Below are positions 1-7,243 of a DNA stretch of 45,159 bases, piece by piece (positions within the stretch are counted from its first letter, which is position 1; each line of letters begins with the position of its first letter). Source of the stretch: Myxacorys chilensis ATA2-1-KO14 (GTDB lineage: Bacteria; Cyanobacteriota; Cyanobacteriia; Leptolyngbyales; Leptolyngbyaceae); the NCBI GenBank assembly GCA_019359275.1, contig JAHHHP010000046.1:1-45159 (forward strand), written 5' to 3'. Position numbers and translations under genes: made by a program. The notes under the pieces are model-generated. The model was given only the letters and a program-made list of their open reading frames with translations, was not told the DNA's origin and made no database searches.

Positions 1-59
1 ACTTGCAAGACGACTTTTGCTTTGAATTCTGCACTGTGTTGACGACGAGTACCTGCCAT
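1..59 (-). CDS. IS3-family transposase OrfA, N-terminal fragment
   Basis: The reverse complement of 57-59 is an ATG preceded by GTGGAGGTCAAATATT, giving a good Shine-Dalgarno sequence. The first residues read MAGTRRQHSAEFKAKVVLQ. This is the typical beginning of IS3-family OrfA proteins, which carry a helix-turn-helix that binds the element's ends. The frame is open to the window edge, so it is partial because of the window and not necessarily broken. It was recognised by N-terminal pattern only. Confidence 0.75.
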   Translation of the reverse strand, partial: MAGTRRQHSAEFKAKVVLQ

Positions 60-122
60 AATATTTGACCTCCACTGAACAAGGATACTACTCTTAGCTC
101 CCTGTCCGATTTTTGGGTGTCA
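1..122 (-). mobile_element. IS3-family insertion sequence, upstream end only (cut by window edge)
   Basis: Read on the minus strand, the outer end begins TGACACCCAAAAATCGGACA at position 122, a plausible IS3-type terminal inverted repeat starting with TG. About 60 bases further in comes a GGAGG ribosome binding site and then the start of an OrfA-type transposase. The rest of the element, including the DDE transposase OrfB and the other terminal repeat, lies outside the window. The exact boundary and any target duplication therefore cannot be confirmed. Confidence 0.7.
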
Positions 123-326
123 TTTCACTTATTATCAGCCATCCTAGGTTCCAAATTGGAGGCAGTTTCCTCCCTTGAGGAATTGCTAATGGGCATTTAG
201 TTTAGTTAATGGTAATCGAATTGGAGATGGAATCTTCTGGTTAAGCGTTGCTCTCGGATGTAGGGAAGTTAAAACCTTGCCTAAGATTTAGAACAAAGGC
301 TGATTTAAAGCTTTCAGGAGGGATCA

Positions 327-1430
327 GTGATACCAAAATTGAGCGAGGCAATCATTCGTCACCACACGATCGCTCAATCGTTTGAACGGGGACAGGGTTA
401 TTACTGGGCTGGTTCAGTTAATTCTCTGATTCAACGCGGCGATCGCTTATTTGCCAAGGTTGAAGGCAGCGAAGTAAACGCTTACCAGGTCGATGTTCAT
501 TTTGATCAAGGTGGTATTACCCGTGCGACCTGTACCTGTCCCTACGATTATGAAGGATGGTGTAAGCACATCGTTGCAGTCCTCCTAACCTGCCTACATC
601 AGCCCGATCGCATTGAGCAGCGTCCTGAACTGGCTGCATTGCTGGCTTCTCTTAACCATGAGCAGTTGCAAACGATCGTGCAAAATCTTGCTAGCGAGCA
701 GCCAGAATGGGTGGATGCAGTCGAGGTTCAGATTGCCTTACTGACCCAATCCAAAACCCAAACATCACAAAAGGCTCCTCGCCGGACTACCGTTGATCCT
801 AAACCGATTGAGCGGCAAGTTGAGCGAATTATCAATCGGTATGTAGAGCAGTGGAATGATGAACTCGCTCTGGATGAAATTCGGGAGATTATTCAAAAAG
901 CAGACCAATTTCTTGAGCAGGGTGACGGCAATAATGCGCTGATCATTTTGGGTGCGATCGCTCGTTCCTATGTGCAGGACTGGATGAACTTGGATGGTTC
1001 CAGTGGTGAAAGTGGAGCGTTTTTTGAAGAGTTAGATGATGCCCTAACTGAAGCGATTTTGAGTACTGAGTTATCAGCAAGCGAATTTCAGCAATGGCAA
1101 AAGGAACTAAAGAACTGGCAAAAAGAGGTTGACGATTATGGCGTTGATAGCTTTAAGATGAGCCTTATTGCGCTACAGCAGGGATGGGACTACCCGCCCC
1201 TTCGGGAGGTCTTACAGGGAAACGTTACTGAATCAGGTGCTTCGTCTTCCCAAGCACCTGATTTTGCTGATGATCTTGCCCGGATTCGGCTCAAGATTCT
1301 AGAGCGGCAGGGCAGACATCAAGAGTATCTCTATCTTGCAGAAGCAGAAGGGCAGACTGATTGCTACCTGCGAATGCTGCTGTGCTGGGGCGATCGCCTC
1401 CTCCGTTCGCCCCAGCACAGCAGCAAATGA
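327..1430 (+). CDS. SWIM zinc-finger protein, N-terminal part (gene frameshifted near 1375)
   Basis: The start is GTG at 327 behind a strong AGGAGGG. Residues 70-90 contain CTCPYDYEGWCKHIVAVLL, the C-x-C-x(n)-C-x-H zinc ligand pattern of a SWIM domain, which typically mediates DNA or protein binding. The remainder is helical and acidic. The frame closes at 1428-1430 after a nonsense tail beginning at the 1375-1425 hairpin. The family's downstream half continues in another frame to 2092, so this is about the first 348 genuine residues of an originally near-570-residue protein. It leads a rightward cassette of five genes. The SWIM assignment is firm, the cellular role is unknown, and whether this truncated product is functional is doubtful. 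Confidence 0.85.
   Translation: MIPKLSEAIIRHHTIAQSFERGQGYYWAGSVNSLIQRGDRLFAKVEGSEVNAYQVDVHFDQGGITRATCTCPYDYEGWCKHIVAVLLTCLHQPDRIEQRPELAALLASLNHEQLQTIVQNLASEQPEWVDAVEVQIALLTQSKTQTSQKAPRRTTVDPKPIERQVERIINRYVEQWNDELALDEIREIIQKADQFLEQGDGNNALIILGAIARSYVQDWMNLDGSSGESGAFFEELDDALTEAILSTELSASEFQQWQKELKNWQKEVDDYGVDSFKMSLIALQQGWDYPPLREVLQGNVTESGASSSQAPDFADDLARIRLKILERQGRHQEYLYLAEAEGQTDCYLRMLLCWGDRLLRSPQHSSK
1375..1425. repeat. Perfect 19-bp inverted repeat with 13-bp loop at a frameshift site
   Basis: The left arm 1375-1393 is the exact reverse complement of the right arm 1407-1425, with loop 1394-1406 between them. Read in the frame of the downstream half, the present segment gives LGRSPPPFAPAQQQ. If the loop is reversed it gives LGRTEEAIAPAQQQ, a natural helical sequence. 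Together with the loss of one base (or gain of two) relative to the upstream frame, this suggests the left arm and loop were copied from the opposite strand in one event. The hairpin sits inside a coding sequence and has no T-run, so it is not a terminator. Confidence 0.85.
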
Positions 1431-2092
1431 GTACACCAGGAGAGGCTTTGGCTTTAGCGCAAACCCTGCGAGAGCGGGGAGAACTGGAACAGGCACTCAA
1501 GATTGCAACGAAAGGGCTATCGCTGGGTGGTCATGATCAGTATCAATTAGCCATTTGGACAAGCGAACTGGCAGAGGGCATGGATCAGGAGATTGCCCTC
1601 CAGACGAGATTAAAAGGATTTCAACTCCAACCCTCCCTGCCGGATTACCTGAAGCTGAAGGAGTTAGCGGGTCATCGCTGGGATTCCCTGCAACCAGACT
1701 TACTAACCCAGTTGCGGCAAGACTCCAGCAGCCTGAGTGCGAAGGCAAAAGCTGCCATTTTTTTAAAGGAAGGCTTGATTGATGATGCGATCGCCACAGT
1801 CACTCAGCTCAGTTCCTACCAGCCAGACCTTATTCATCCAGTCATGGATGCGGCTGTTACCCATCGTCCTGAATGGGTGATTGAAAACGCCCGTCCCCGT
1901 GCTGAAGCAATTATGAATGCAGCTCAAGCGCAGTATTACTATCACGCGATTAACTGGCTGCGTCGAGTCCGGGCTGCCTATCTTCAGTTGAGGCAGCAGG
2001 AGGAATGGAAACGGTATCGTACAGCCCTGATGCAAACCCATGTCCGTAAATGCAAGTTAGTTTCAATGCTGCAACAGCGAGACTTGACTTGA
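1427..2092 (+). CDS. SWIM zinc-finger protein, C-terminal part (separated by frameshift)
   Basis: This is an open frame of about 221 residues, beginning MSTPGEALALAQTLRERGEL. It is built of TPR-like helical pairs (EQALKIATKGL, LAIWTSELAEGM) typical of the C-terminal half of cyanobacterial SWIM proteins. The frame extends upstream to an ATG at 1361, but that stretch lies in the rearranged hairpin. ATG 1427 overlaps the stop of the N-terminal part as ATGA, so reinitiation is possible although there is no Shine-Dalgarno. It has no independent promoter that I can see. Codon use and HIP1 content resemble the N-terminal part, which supports one ancestral gene. Confidence 0.75.
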   Translation: MSTPGEALALAQTLRERGELEQALKIATKGLSLGGHDQYQLAIWTSELAEGMDQEIALQTRLKGFQLQPSLPDYLKLKELAGHRWDSLQPDLLTQLRQDSSSLSAKAKAAIFLKEGLIDDAIATVTQLSSYQPDLIHPVMDAAVTHRPEWVIENARPRAEAIMNAAQAQYYYHAINWLRRVRAAYLQLRQQEEWKRYRTALMQTHVRKCKLVSMLQQRDLT

Positions 2093-2116
2093 AGGTTATA
2101 AGCCCGAGAGGTAAAC

Positions 2117-2758
2117 ATGGCTTCATCAGCAGTATCAAAAAGAATTTCTACCCTTGCCCAGATTGCTCAAGAGTTGCGTCAGGGCAAAGATTTTAACATC
2201 ACTCGTCTAACTAGCCTCAAAAGCCTTTGTGCTGATCCTCAAGCAGCAGGGCAATTTTGCTTGTATCTTGCTCGGTTAACTCAGCAGAAATTGCAGGATA
2301 AAGAGAAGCCAGACCATCTTGAAGAAGAAATCTGGTTGCATTGTAAGCATCTCATCAATGAAGCAACCCTTGAAATGGAAACGTATTTAGCAGAACCCAC
2401 AAAAGAAGGAGAAAAGTTACTTCAAAATCTTTTATCAAGAGTAAGAGAAGTAAACAATCAGTATAAAAATCAAAACTGGGGACCCGTACGGATTATTCAA
2501 AGCACAGATGCTTTATTAATTGAAAAGGCTCTATGTGGTATTCTACGCCCTTCTGAATCTAGTGATTGGGGATACCAGCTTGCTAGAGAATACGCAGAGA
2601 AATATAACCCGAGATATGGCAATGGACTTATTCCAGAATCGGCACCGATGGTTGAGGATATTGCCAACTTCTGGAGCCAGTATTACTTTCGAGAACCCTT
2701 GGACGAATGGCTGAATCGTCAAAAAAGTCACTCAAAAGCATCTCGAAAGAAGTCGTAA
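2117..2758 (+). CDS. Hypothetical protein of the SWIM cassette
   Basis: A 213-residue, largely helical and charged protein with no signal peptide or membrane segment. I do not recognise a family. It starts 24 bases after the SWIM gene behind GAGAGG, so it is probably co-transcribed. The N-terminal third (ISTLAQIAQELRQGKDFNITRLTSLKSLC) looks like a small helical module. The C-terminus is basic (KSHSKASRKKS), which could contact nucleic acid. The sequence is more AT-rich than the flanking genes and has no HIP1 octamer, a weak hint of separate origin. Confidence 0.75.
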   Translation: MASSAVSKRISTLAQIAQELRQGKDFNITRLTSLKSLCADPQAAGQFCLYLARLTQQKLQDKEKPDHLEEEIWLHCKHLINEATLEMETYLAEPTKEGEKLLQNLLSRVREVNNQYKNQNWGPVRIIQSTDALLIEKALCGILRPSESSDWGYQLAREYAEKYNPRYGNGLIPESAPMVEDIANFWSQYYFREPLDEWLNRQKSHSKASRKKS

Positions 2759-2815
2759 ATGGTAAAGAAGCTTTGGAAGTAAACCATTGAGCAATCGGGA
2801 GGTATTGAAACTGCA

Positions 2816-3025
2816 ATGGCGAAACAAAAGAACTCGGAAAGCTCTTTCGATCGTGGGGAGCATCTCCTCAATGCGTTAATCCAACAGAAAAATCAAGCCA
2901 AGCGGATAGTTGCACTCAAGGAACTATCTCCCAAAACCTATGAAACGCTTCTAGTCCAGTGGCGTAATGATCACCAGCGACGCAGCAATTTATGGAAAGC
3001 AATGAAACAATTGGGGCTAATTTAA
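2816..3025 (+). CDS. Small hypothetical protein of the SWIM cassette
   Basis: A 69-residue, basic, helical protein, MAKQKNSESSFDRGEHLLNA to KAMKQLGLI. A GGGAGG lies about 14 bases before the ATG, slightly far. Its stop is one base before the next gene's ATG, which argues for translational coupling and hence for a real gene despite its size. No family was recognised. Small size, high Lys/Arg/Gln content and position inside the operon would suit an accessory subunit of one of its neighbours, but that is inference. Confidence 0.65.
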   Translation: MAKQKNSESSFDRGEHLLNALIQQKNQAKRIVALKELSPKTYETLLVQWRNDHQRRSNLWKAMKQLGLI

Positions 3026-3026
3026 T

Positions 3027-3320
3027 ATGAATGTAAAAGTCATCATTGAAGTTTCTATTCCACCTGAAGAAAAAGATTTTGATAGCTTGAGAATGGCAGC
3101 ATTTAGGCTGACTAATAATCCAAGAAGTATAACTGTGCAAACTACTCAAGCAGGTGATTCTCTTGCAGAGCCACTCCGTGACCGCATTTCCCTGATCACT
3201 AACTTCACCGTGAGAACAACAGCTCAGTATAAAGTTGTTGATAATATTGCAGATGAGTTTGAATACCAGAACTTTGACCTGAAAGGCTACCAGGACATGA
3301 GTATTTCATTTTCTAAATAA
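3027..3320 (+). CDS. Small hypothetical protein of the SWIM cassette
   Basis: A 97-residue protein starting one base after the previous stop. The alternating beta pattern (VKVIIEVSIPP, SITVQTTQAG, FTVRTTAQYKVV, DMSISFSK) suggests a small beta-rich domain. There are no cysteine clusters, signal peptide or transmembrane segment. No family was recognised. Tight spacing on both sides (1 and 16 bases) places it firmly in the cassette and suggests a stoichiometric partner of an adjacent product. Confidence 0.65.
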   Translation: MNVKVIIEVSIPPEEKDFDSLRMAAFRLTNNPRSITVQTTQAGDSLAEPLRDRISLITNFTVRTTAQYKVVDNIADEFEYQNFDLKGYQDMSISFSK

Positions 3321-3336
3321 GCAGGAGAAACTGCCA

Positions 3337-4455
3337 ATGAGTGAATACCAGTATTATGAATTTCAAGCGATCGACCGTCCCTTGACCAAGAAAGAGCAGG
3401 ATGAAATTCGTCAGCTTTCCAGTCGAGTTCAACTTACACCCAATCAAGCCATTTTCCTTTACAACTATGGCAACTTTCGGGGCGATCCAGAGAAAGTACT
3501 GACCCAGTACTTTGACATGATGTTCTACATCGCCAACTGGGGCACTTGGCAACTGATGTTTCGGTTTCCGAAAGCGATCGCTGACGCAAGCAGGTTTCAG
3601 CCCTACGAACTTCCCGACACAGTGACCGTTTCAACGACCTCCAAGTACATCATTCTGGATATCCAAATTACCGAGGAAGAAGGCATAGGCGGTTGGATTG
3701 AGGGAGAAGGCTGGATGCCACGTTTGCTGCCGCTTCGAGATGAACTGTTGAACGGCGATTTGCGTCTGTTGTATCTGGTCTGGCTGCGAACAGCACCCTA
3801 TCTTGCGGAAAATACCTTGGAAGATGATCCCGTTGAACCTCCCATTCCGCCCAACCTGGACAAGCTTTCTGAGTCACTACAAGCGTTTGTGGAACTGGTA
3901 GAGCTTGATCCGAATTTAGTTGCTGCGGCAGCCCAGGCAAGCGATCGCCAAGAAACGATCGTAGAGCCACCACTTGAGAACTGGTTGCCTGCTCTATCAG
4001 CCGATGAAAAGCAGGAATTTTTGCTGAAACTGGTGCGACGAGAACCGCACGTTGATTTGCAACTGATTCACCGCTTAAAGGAACTGGCAGGAGCAACTCA
4101 ATCCGCGCCTCGATCAAACTCAGGACATCGACGGCTCTCTGAACTGCAAGAAATTGCTGAGACGATCAGAAACAAGCACCACCGCAAGGAACAGGATGCC
4201 GCAAGAAAAAAGCGGATCAAGGAACTGGAAGCCCTGGCACCGAGAGAAGCTCAAACATGGAAGCGAGTGGCAGAACTGATTGAGTTGAAGCAGGCTAAAC
4301 CCTATGATGAAGCCACCGCCCTCCTCAAAGACCTGCGTGATTTGGCAGAACATCAAGGACGAGTAGCCGAATTTGTCCAGCGCTTTGAGCAGCTTAAGTC
4401 AGACTACCAAAACCGTCCCGCCTTAATTGCACGATTCAAGACTATTAAAGTGTAA
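3337..4455 (+). CDS. Hypothetical protein, last gene of the SWIM cassette
   Basis: A 372-residue protein with an AGGAG Shine-Dalgarno 8 bases before ATG. Residues 1-130 form a mixed alpha/beta segment with many aromatics (SEYQYYEFQAIDRPLTKKEQ). Residues 130-250 are helical (LRDELLNGDLRLLYLVWL), and 265-372 are predicted coiled-coil-like with long charged helices (HHRKEQDAARKKRIKELEAL). I recall similar uncharacterised proteins beside SWIM genes in cyanobacteria but cannot name a domain. HIP1 sites are present, as in the SWIM gene. It is probably the functional partner of the SWIM protein. Confidence 0.8.
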   Translation: MSEYQYYEFQAIDRPLTKKEQDEIRQLSSRVQLTPNQAIFLYNYGNFRGDPEKVLTQYFDMMFYIANWGTWQLMFRFPKAIADASRFQPYELPDTVTVSTTSKYIILDIQITEEEGIGGWIEGEGWMPRLLPLRDELLNGDLRLLYLVWLRTAPYLAENTLEDDPVEPPIPPNLDKLSESLQAFVELVELDPNLVAAAAQASDRQETIVEPPLENWLPALSADEKQEFLLKLVRREPHVDLQLIHRLKELAGATQSAPRSNSGHRRLSELQEIAETIRNKHHRKEQDAARKKRIKELEALAPREAQTWKRVAELIELKQAKPYDEATALLKDLRDLAEHQGRVAEFVQRFEQLKSDYQNRPALIARFKTIKV

Positions 4456-4565
4456 TGGGTCAATCCAGACAGCTCTCTTCAGAAACACTGAGGCAATCAC
4501 TCAATGAGAGAATCAGTACCCCATAGCGCACAGTCCTGGAAGAGGGTTTCCCTCCGTAGGGGAAT

Positions 4566-4708
4566 GTGTAAGAGAGCGCAAGCCATTCAACACTTCTCGC
4601 AGGCTGTGTTCCCGTTGTGGGGCATCTTGGGTCATCAGCGTTAGGTATGGAGCGACAAATGCCCACTCTATCATCGCTCACATCGCTCGGATAGGGGTTT
4701 CTGCTTAT
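4566..4708 (-). pseudogene. IS5-family transposase N-terminal relic
   Basis: On the minus strand the segment reads SRNPYPSDVSD. After a one-base shift it continues EWAFVAPYLTLMTQDAPQR and then EHSLREVLNGLRSLT. This is the conserved N-terminus of IS5-family transposases (SDAEWAFVAPYL...QREHSLREVLNGLR). The start codon is ATA, a frameshift interrupts the frame, and similarity ends near 4566 with no catalytic DDE region. It is a dead fragment of an old insertion between the SWIM cassette and the SDR gene. The rest of 4456-4790 holds no other gene that I can support. Confidence 0.75.
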
Positions 4709-4790
4709 GCCTCAGCTTAACCAAAAGTGCATAACACCCTATAGGCAAAGAGAAAATAGTGAAAGGTGTGTGAATCTAAAGTTTCATCAT

Positions 4791-5558
4791 CTAGAGAGAT
4801 TGTCCCCCGGAGACTTCTATTCTCTGTCCATTCACCCATCGATTTTCTTCAGACAGCAACGCGACGATCGCGCCGCCAATGTCATCCGGCACACCGACGC
4901 GACCGAGAGCGGTTTGCGAAGCGATGAAGCTGTTAATTTCTGGCTTGTCCCGTACTACACCACCCCCAAAATCCGTTTCGATCGCGCCTGGAGCGATCGC
5001 ATTCACCGCAATCTGTCTTTGACCCAATTCCTTCGCCAGGTATCGAGTTAAAACCTCGATCGCGCCCTTCGCGCTGGCATAAGCGGCATAGCCTGGTGAG
5101 GTAAACCGAGCAAGACCTGTCGAGAGATTGACGATACGTCCTCCGTCTTTGAGTAAAGGAAGCAGTTTTTGGGTGAGGAAGAAAACCCCTTTCACATGAG
5201 TGTTGAACAAATGGTCGAACTCGTCCTCGGTCGTTTCTGCAAACGGTGCATACACACCCATTCCAGCATTGTTGACGAGGAAATCAAACTGCTCAGCTTG
5301 CCAGGTGTCTTGGAGGGATTGCTTAACATTCGTCACAAATTCGTCAAAGGTTTTTGTGTTCGCAGTATCGAGTTGCAGTGCTATAGCTTTACTGCCCAGT
5401 TCTTCAATCGCAGATACGACAGTTTTGGCTTCCGCCTCATTGCTGCGATACGTCACGATCACACTGACTCCTTTTTTTGCCAGCGCCAAAGCGGTATTCT
5501 TGCCCAGTCCTCGGCTCGATCCGGTAATTAAAGCGATTTTTGCCTTATCTTTCGTCAT
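4791..5558 (-). CDS. SDR-family NAD(P)-dependent oxidoreductase
   Basis: A classical short-chain dehydrogenase of 255 residues, the usual family length. TGSSRGLG at residues 12-19 is the dinucleotide-binding glycine motif. NNAG, a catalytic Ser in NLSTGL and YASAK (YxxxK) follow in order, and the protein ends with the usual VNGQRIEVSGGQSL. The predicted reaction is NAD(P)H-linked reduction or oxidation of a carbonyl/hydroxyl substrate; the substrate is unknown. Start 5558 was chosen over an upstream in-frame ATG because AAGGA lies just before it and the protein then begins MTKDKAKIALITG. It is divergent from the AraC-type gene, a common arrangement in which the regulator controls the reductase. 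Confidence 0.9.
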   Translation of the reverse strand: MTKDKAKIALITGSSRGLGKNTALALAKKGVSVIVTYRSNEAEAKTVVSAIEELGSKAIALQLDTANTKTFDEFVTNVKQSLQDTWQAEQFDFLVNNAGMGVYAPFAETTEDEFDHLFNTHVKGVFFLTQKLLPLLKDGGRIVNLSTGLARFTSPGYAAYASAKGAIEVLTRYLAKELGQRQIAVNAIAPGAIETDFGGGVVRDKPEINSFIASQTALGRVGVPDDIGGAIVALLSEENRWVNGQRIEVSGGQSL

Positions 5559-5669
5559 TGCCTTATCCTTGCAGTTATGTCTTCTAGCTGAGTTCATCAT
5601 AGGTTTGAAAAGCGTTTCTCTAAATACACAAACCTTGCAGATGATTGCCTAATCCTCTCAAGCAAGGCG

Positions 5670-5696
5670 TTGACAAAAGAGAAGTACGCTTATAAT
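5670..5696 (+). promoter_or_regulatory. Candidate sigma70-type promoter of the AraC-family gene
   Basis: TTGACA at 5670-5675 and TATAAT at 5691-5696 are both consensus but only 15 bases apart, shorter than the usual 17. Perfect boxes with poor spacing suggest a promoter that needs an activator distorting or untwisting the DNA. The -10 box ends 20 bases before ATG 5717, so the leader would be very short. The promoter lies in the 158-base divergent gap shared with the SDR gene. Confidence 0.55.
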
Positions 5697-5716
5697 GAGC
5701 GCGTGAAGATGGTTCA

Positions 5717-6655
5717 ATGAGTCAGGACTTCAGCATGACGATTAAAGCACCCAGCCACAAGACAGCGATTAGCAAATGTGGAGAACTGGCAGCGTTGGTC
5801 GCTCGGCACACTGATAGCAAGGGGAACGGTACTCATGCAACCGAGATTAATTCCTTAGACTTCATGCGGGTGTCTGATACTTCCACAGTTATGCGGAGCG
5901 TCACCGAGCCGATTCTCAGTATTGGTGTTCAAGGCAAGAAGAAAGTGTTGGTGAACCAGGAAGCCTATGAGTATGGCATTGCTCAATATCTCGTGGTTTC
6001 GGTTGATTTGCCACTGTGGGGATGTGCGATCGAGGCAACACCCGACAAGCCGTATTTGGGATTTAAGCTGAATTTAGACCCCGTTCAACTGTGTGACATT
6101 ATTGCTCAAACGAACCCAAGCATGGGCAAAAAGGACAACTCGGTTAGAGGTTGGTTTATTAGCGATGCCGACCCATCGTTGATTGATTGTGCCATTCGGC
6201 TGACACAGCTTCTGGACACCCCACAGGATATTCCATTCCTCGCACCGATGATCATTCGCGAAATTTACTACCGTCTGCTTATGGGTGAACAAGGTGAAGC
6301 GATTCGTCAGATTGCTGCCTCTGGCAGTACCATGCAGCGCATTGCTGAAGTGATCAAACAAATCAAGGCTGACTTCACAAAGCCGCTGCGAGTTGAAGAT
6401 CTCGCTGAGCAAGCCAATATGTCTGCTTCGTCATTTCATCGCCACTTCAAGGAAGTCACCTCAATGAGTCCGCTTCAATATCAGAAGCAATTAAGGCTAT
6501 TGATAGCGCGTCATCTGATGCTGGCTGAAAATGTGGATGCGACGAGTGCTGCTTATCAGGTGGGGTATGAAAGCCCTTCACAGTTCAGCCGCGAATATTC
6601 GCGCCTATTCGGTGCGCCACCGATTCGGGACATTGAACGACTGCGATCGGCTTGA
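5717..6655 (+). CDS. AraC-family transcriptional regulator
   Basis: A 312-residue protein. Residues about 25-180 match the AraC_N-type effector domain (VMRSVTEPILSIGVQGKKKV, QYLVVSVDLPLWG). Residues about 205-305 hold two helix-turn-helix motifs of the AraC/XylS DNA-binding domain (LRVEDLAEQANMSASSFHRH and SAAYQVGYESPSQFSREYSR). This subfamily is usually encoded next to aldehyde/ketone reductases and activates them in response to reactive carbonyls. Here the neighbour is a divergent SDR reductase, supporting the same logic by inference. The start ATG 5717 is well placed relative to the domain and the promoter. Confidence 0.92.
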   Translation: MSQDFSMTIKAPSHKTAISKCGELAALVARHTDSKGNGTHATEINSLDFMRVSDTSTVMRSVTEPILSIGVQGKKKVLVNQEAYEYGIAQYLVVSVDLPLWGCAIEATPDKPYLGFKLNLDPVQLCDIIAQTNPSMGKKDNSVRGWFISDADPSLIDCAIRLTQLLDTPQDIPFLAPMIIREIYYRLLMGEQGEAIRQIAASGSTMQRIAEVIKQIKADFTKPLRVEDLAEQANMSASSFHRHFKEVTSMSPLQYQKQLRLLIARHLMLAENVDATSAAYQVGYESPSQFSREYSRLFGAPPIRDIERLRSA

Positions 6656-6790
6656 AAAGCTGTCACAACTTCCCCCGTTTGTGATTTAGATCAACATTGG
6701 TAGGATGTCCTGAATATCACGGGAACCATAACAAAAGCCACTCAGCAGAGCTGCTAAGAGGCTAAAAGTGCTATTTGGTGTAGGGTACCC

Positions 6791-7243
6791 ATGAATTTAC
6801 TAATTGCGCTGATGCTGGTTGCCGCAGTTGCGATGGTTTTGACAACTTTGAGCTTGCTGATTCTACTGATGCAGGAGTTTAATCGACAGAACCAACAATC
6901 GATCGGGGCAAAGCCTAAGACACCGCGATCGCTAAATCTTCAGAACCTACCAACTCAAGGCTCATCTAGCAGAGAGCAATATCAAAAGCCTACAAAACCG
7001 ACTCAATCAAGTTTGCCTTTACAGCAAATACCTCTATCGCAACCGTCACCTAAGCAGCCAACTAAATCTACCAACATGCGGGTTAGTAGTCAGACAAGAA
7101 CTAAACTGATTCAGCTTGCTGGTCATGACGCTGCTTTAGCAGATAGGTTGGTCAAGAAAGTCCACACTAATCATCCCGATCGTTCTGCCCAGTGGTGCTG
7201 GGAAAAAGCAATCTGTGATTTGGAACGCGATCGCAGAATTTAG
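6791..7243 (+). CDS. Membrane-anchored hypothetical protein with conserved C-terminal helix bundle
   Basis: 150 residues. Residues 3-28 are a strong transmembrane segment (LLIALMLVAAVAMVLTTLSL). Residues 35-95 are a Gln/Pro/Ser-rich flexible linker, and residues 98-150 form a compact charged domain (TKLIQLAGHDAALADRLVKK ... PDRSAQWCWEKAICDLERDR). The tail resembles a conserved cyanobacterial motif of unknown function found at the ends of several proteins. The layout is that of an anchor plus tethered cytoplasmic interaction domain. There is no clear Shine-Dalgarno (GGTACCC before ATG). Function is unknown. Confidence 0.75.
   Translation: MNLLIALMLVAAVAMVLTTLSLLILLMQEFNRQNQQSIGAKPKTPRSLNLQNLPTQGSSSREQYQKPTKPTQSSLPLQQIPLSQPSPKQPTKSTNMRVSSQTRTKLIQLAGHDAALADRLVKKVHTNHPDRSAQWCWEKAICDLERDRRI

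Noticed and set aside
4707..5051. 114-residue plus-strand frame over the SDR gene's 3' end
   Set aside because: Antisense shadow of the SDR gene joined to IS5 relic DNA; no family resemblance.
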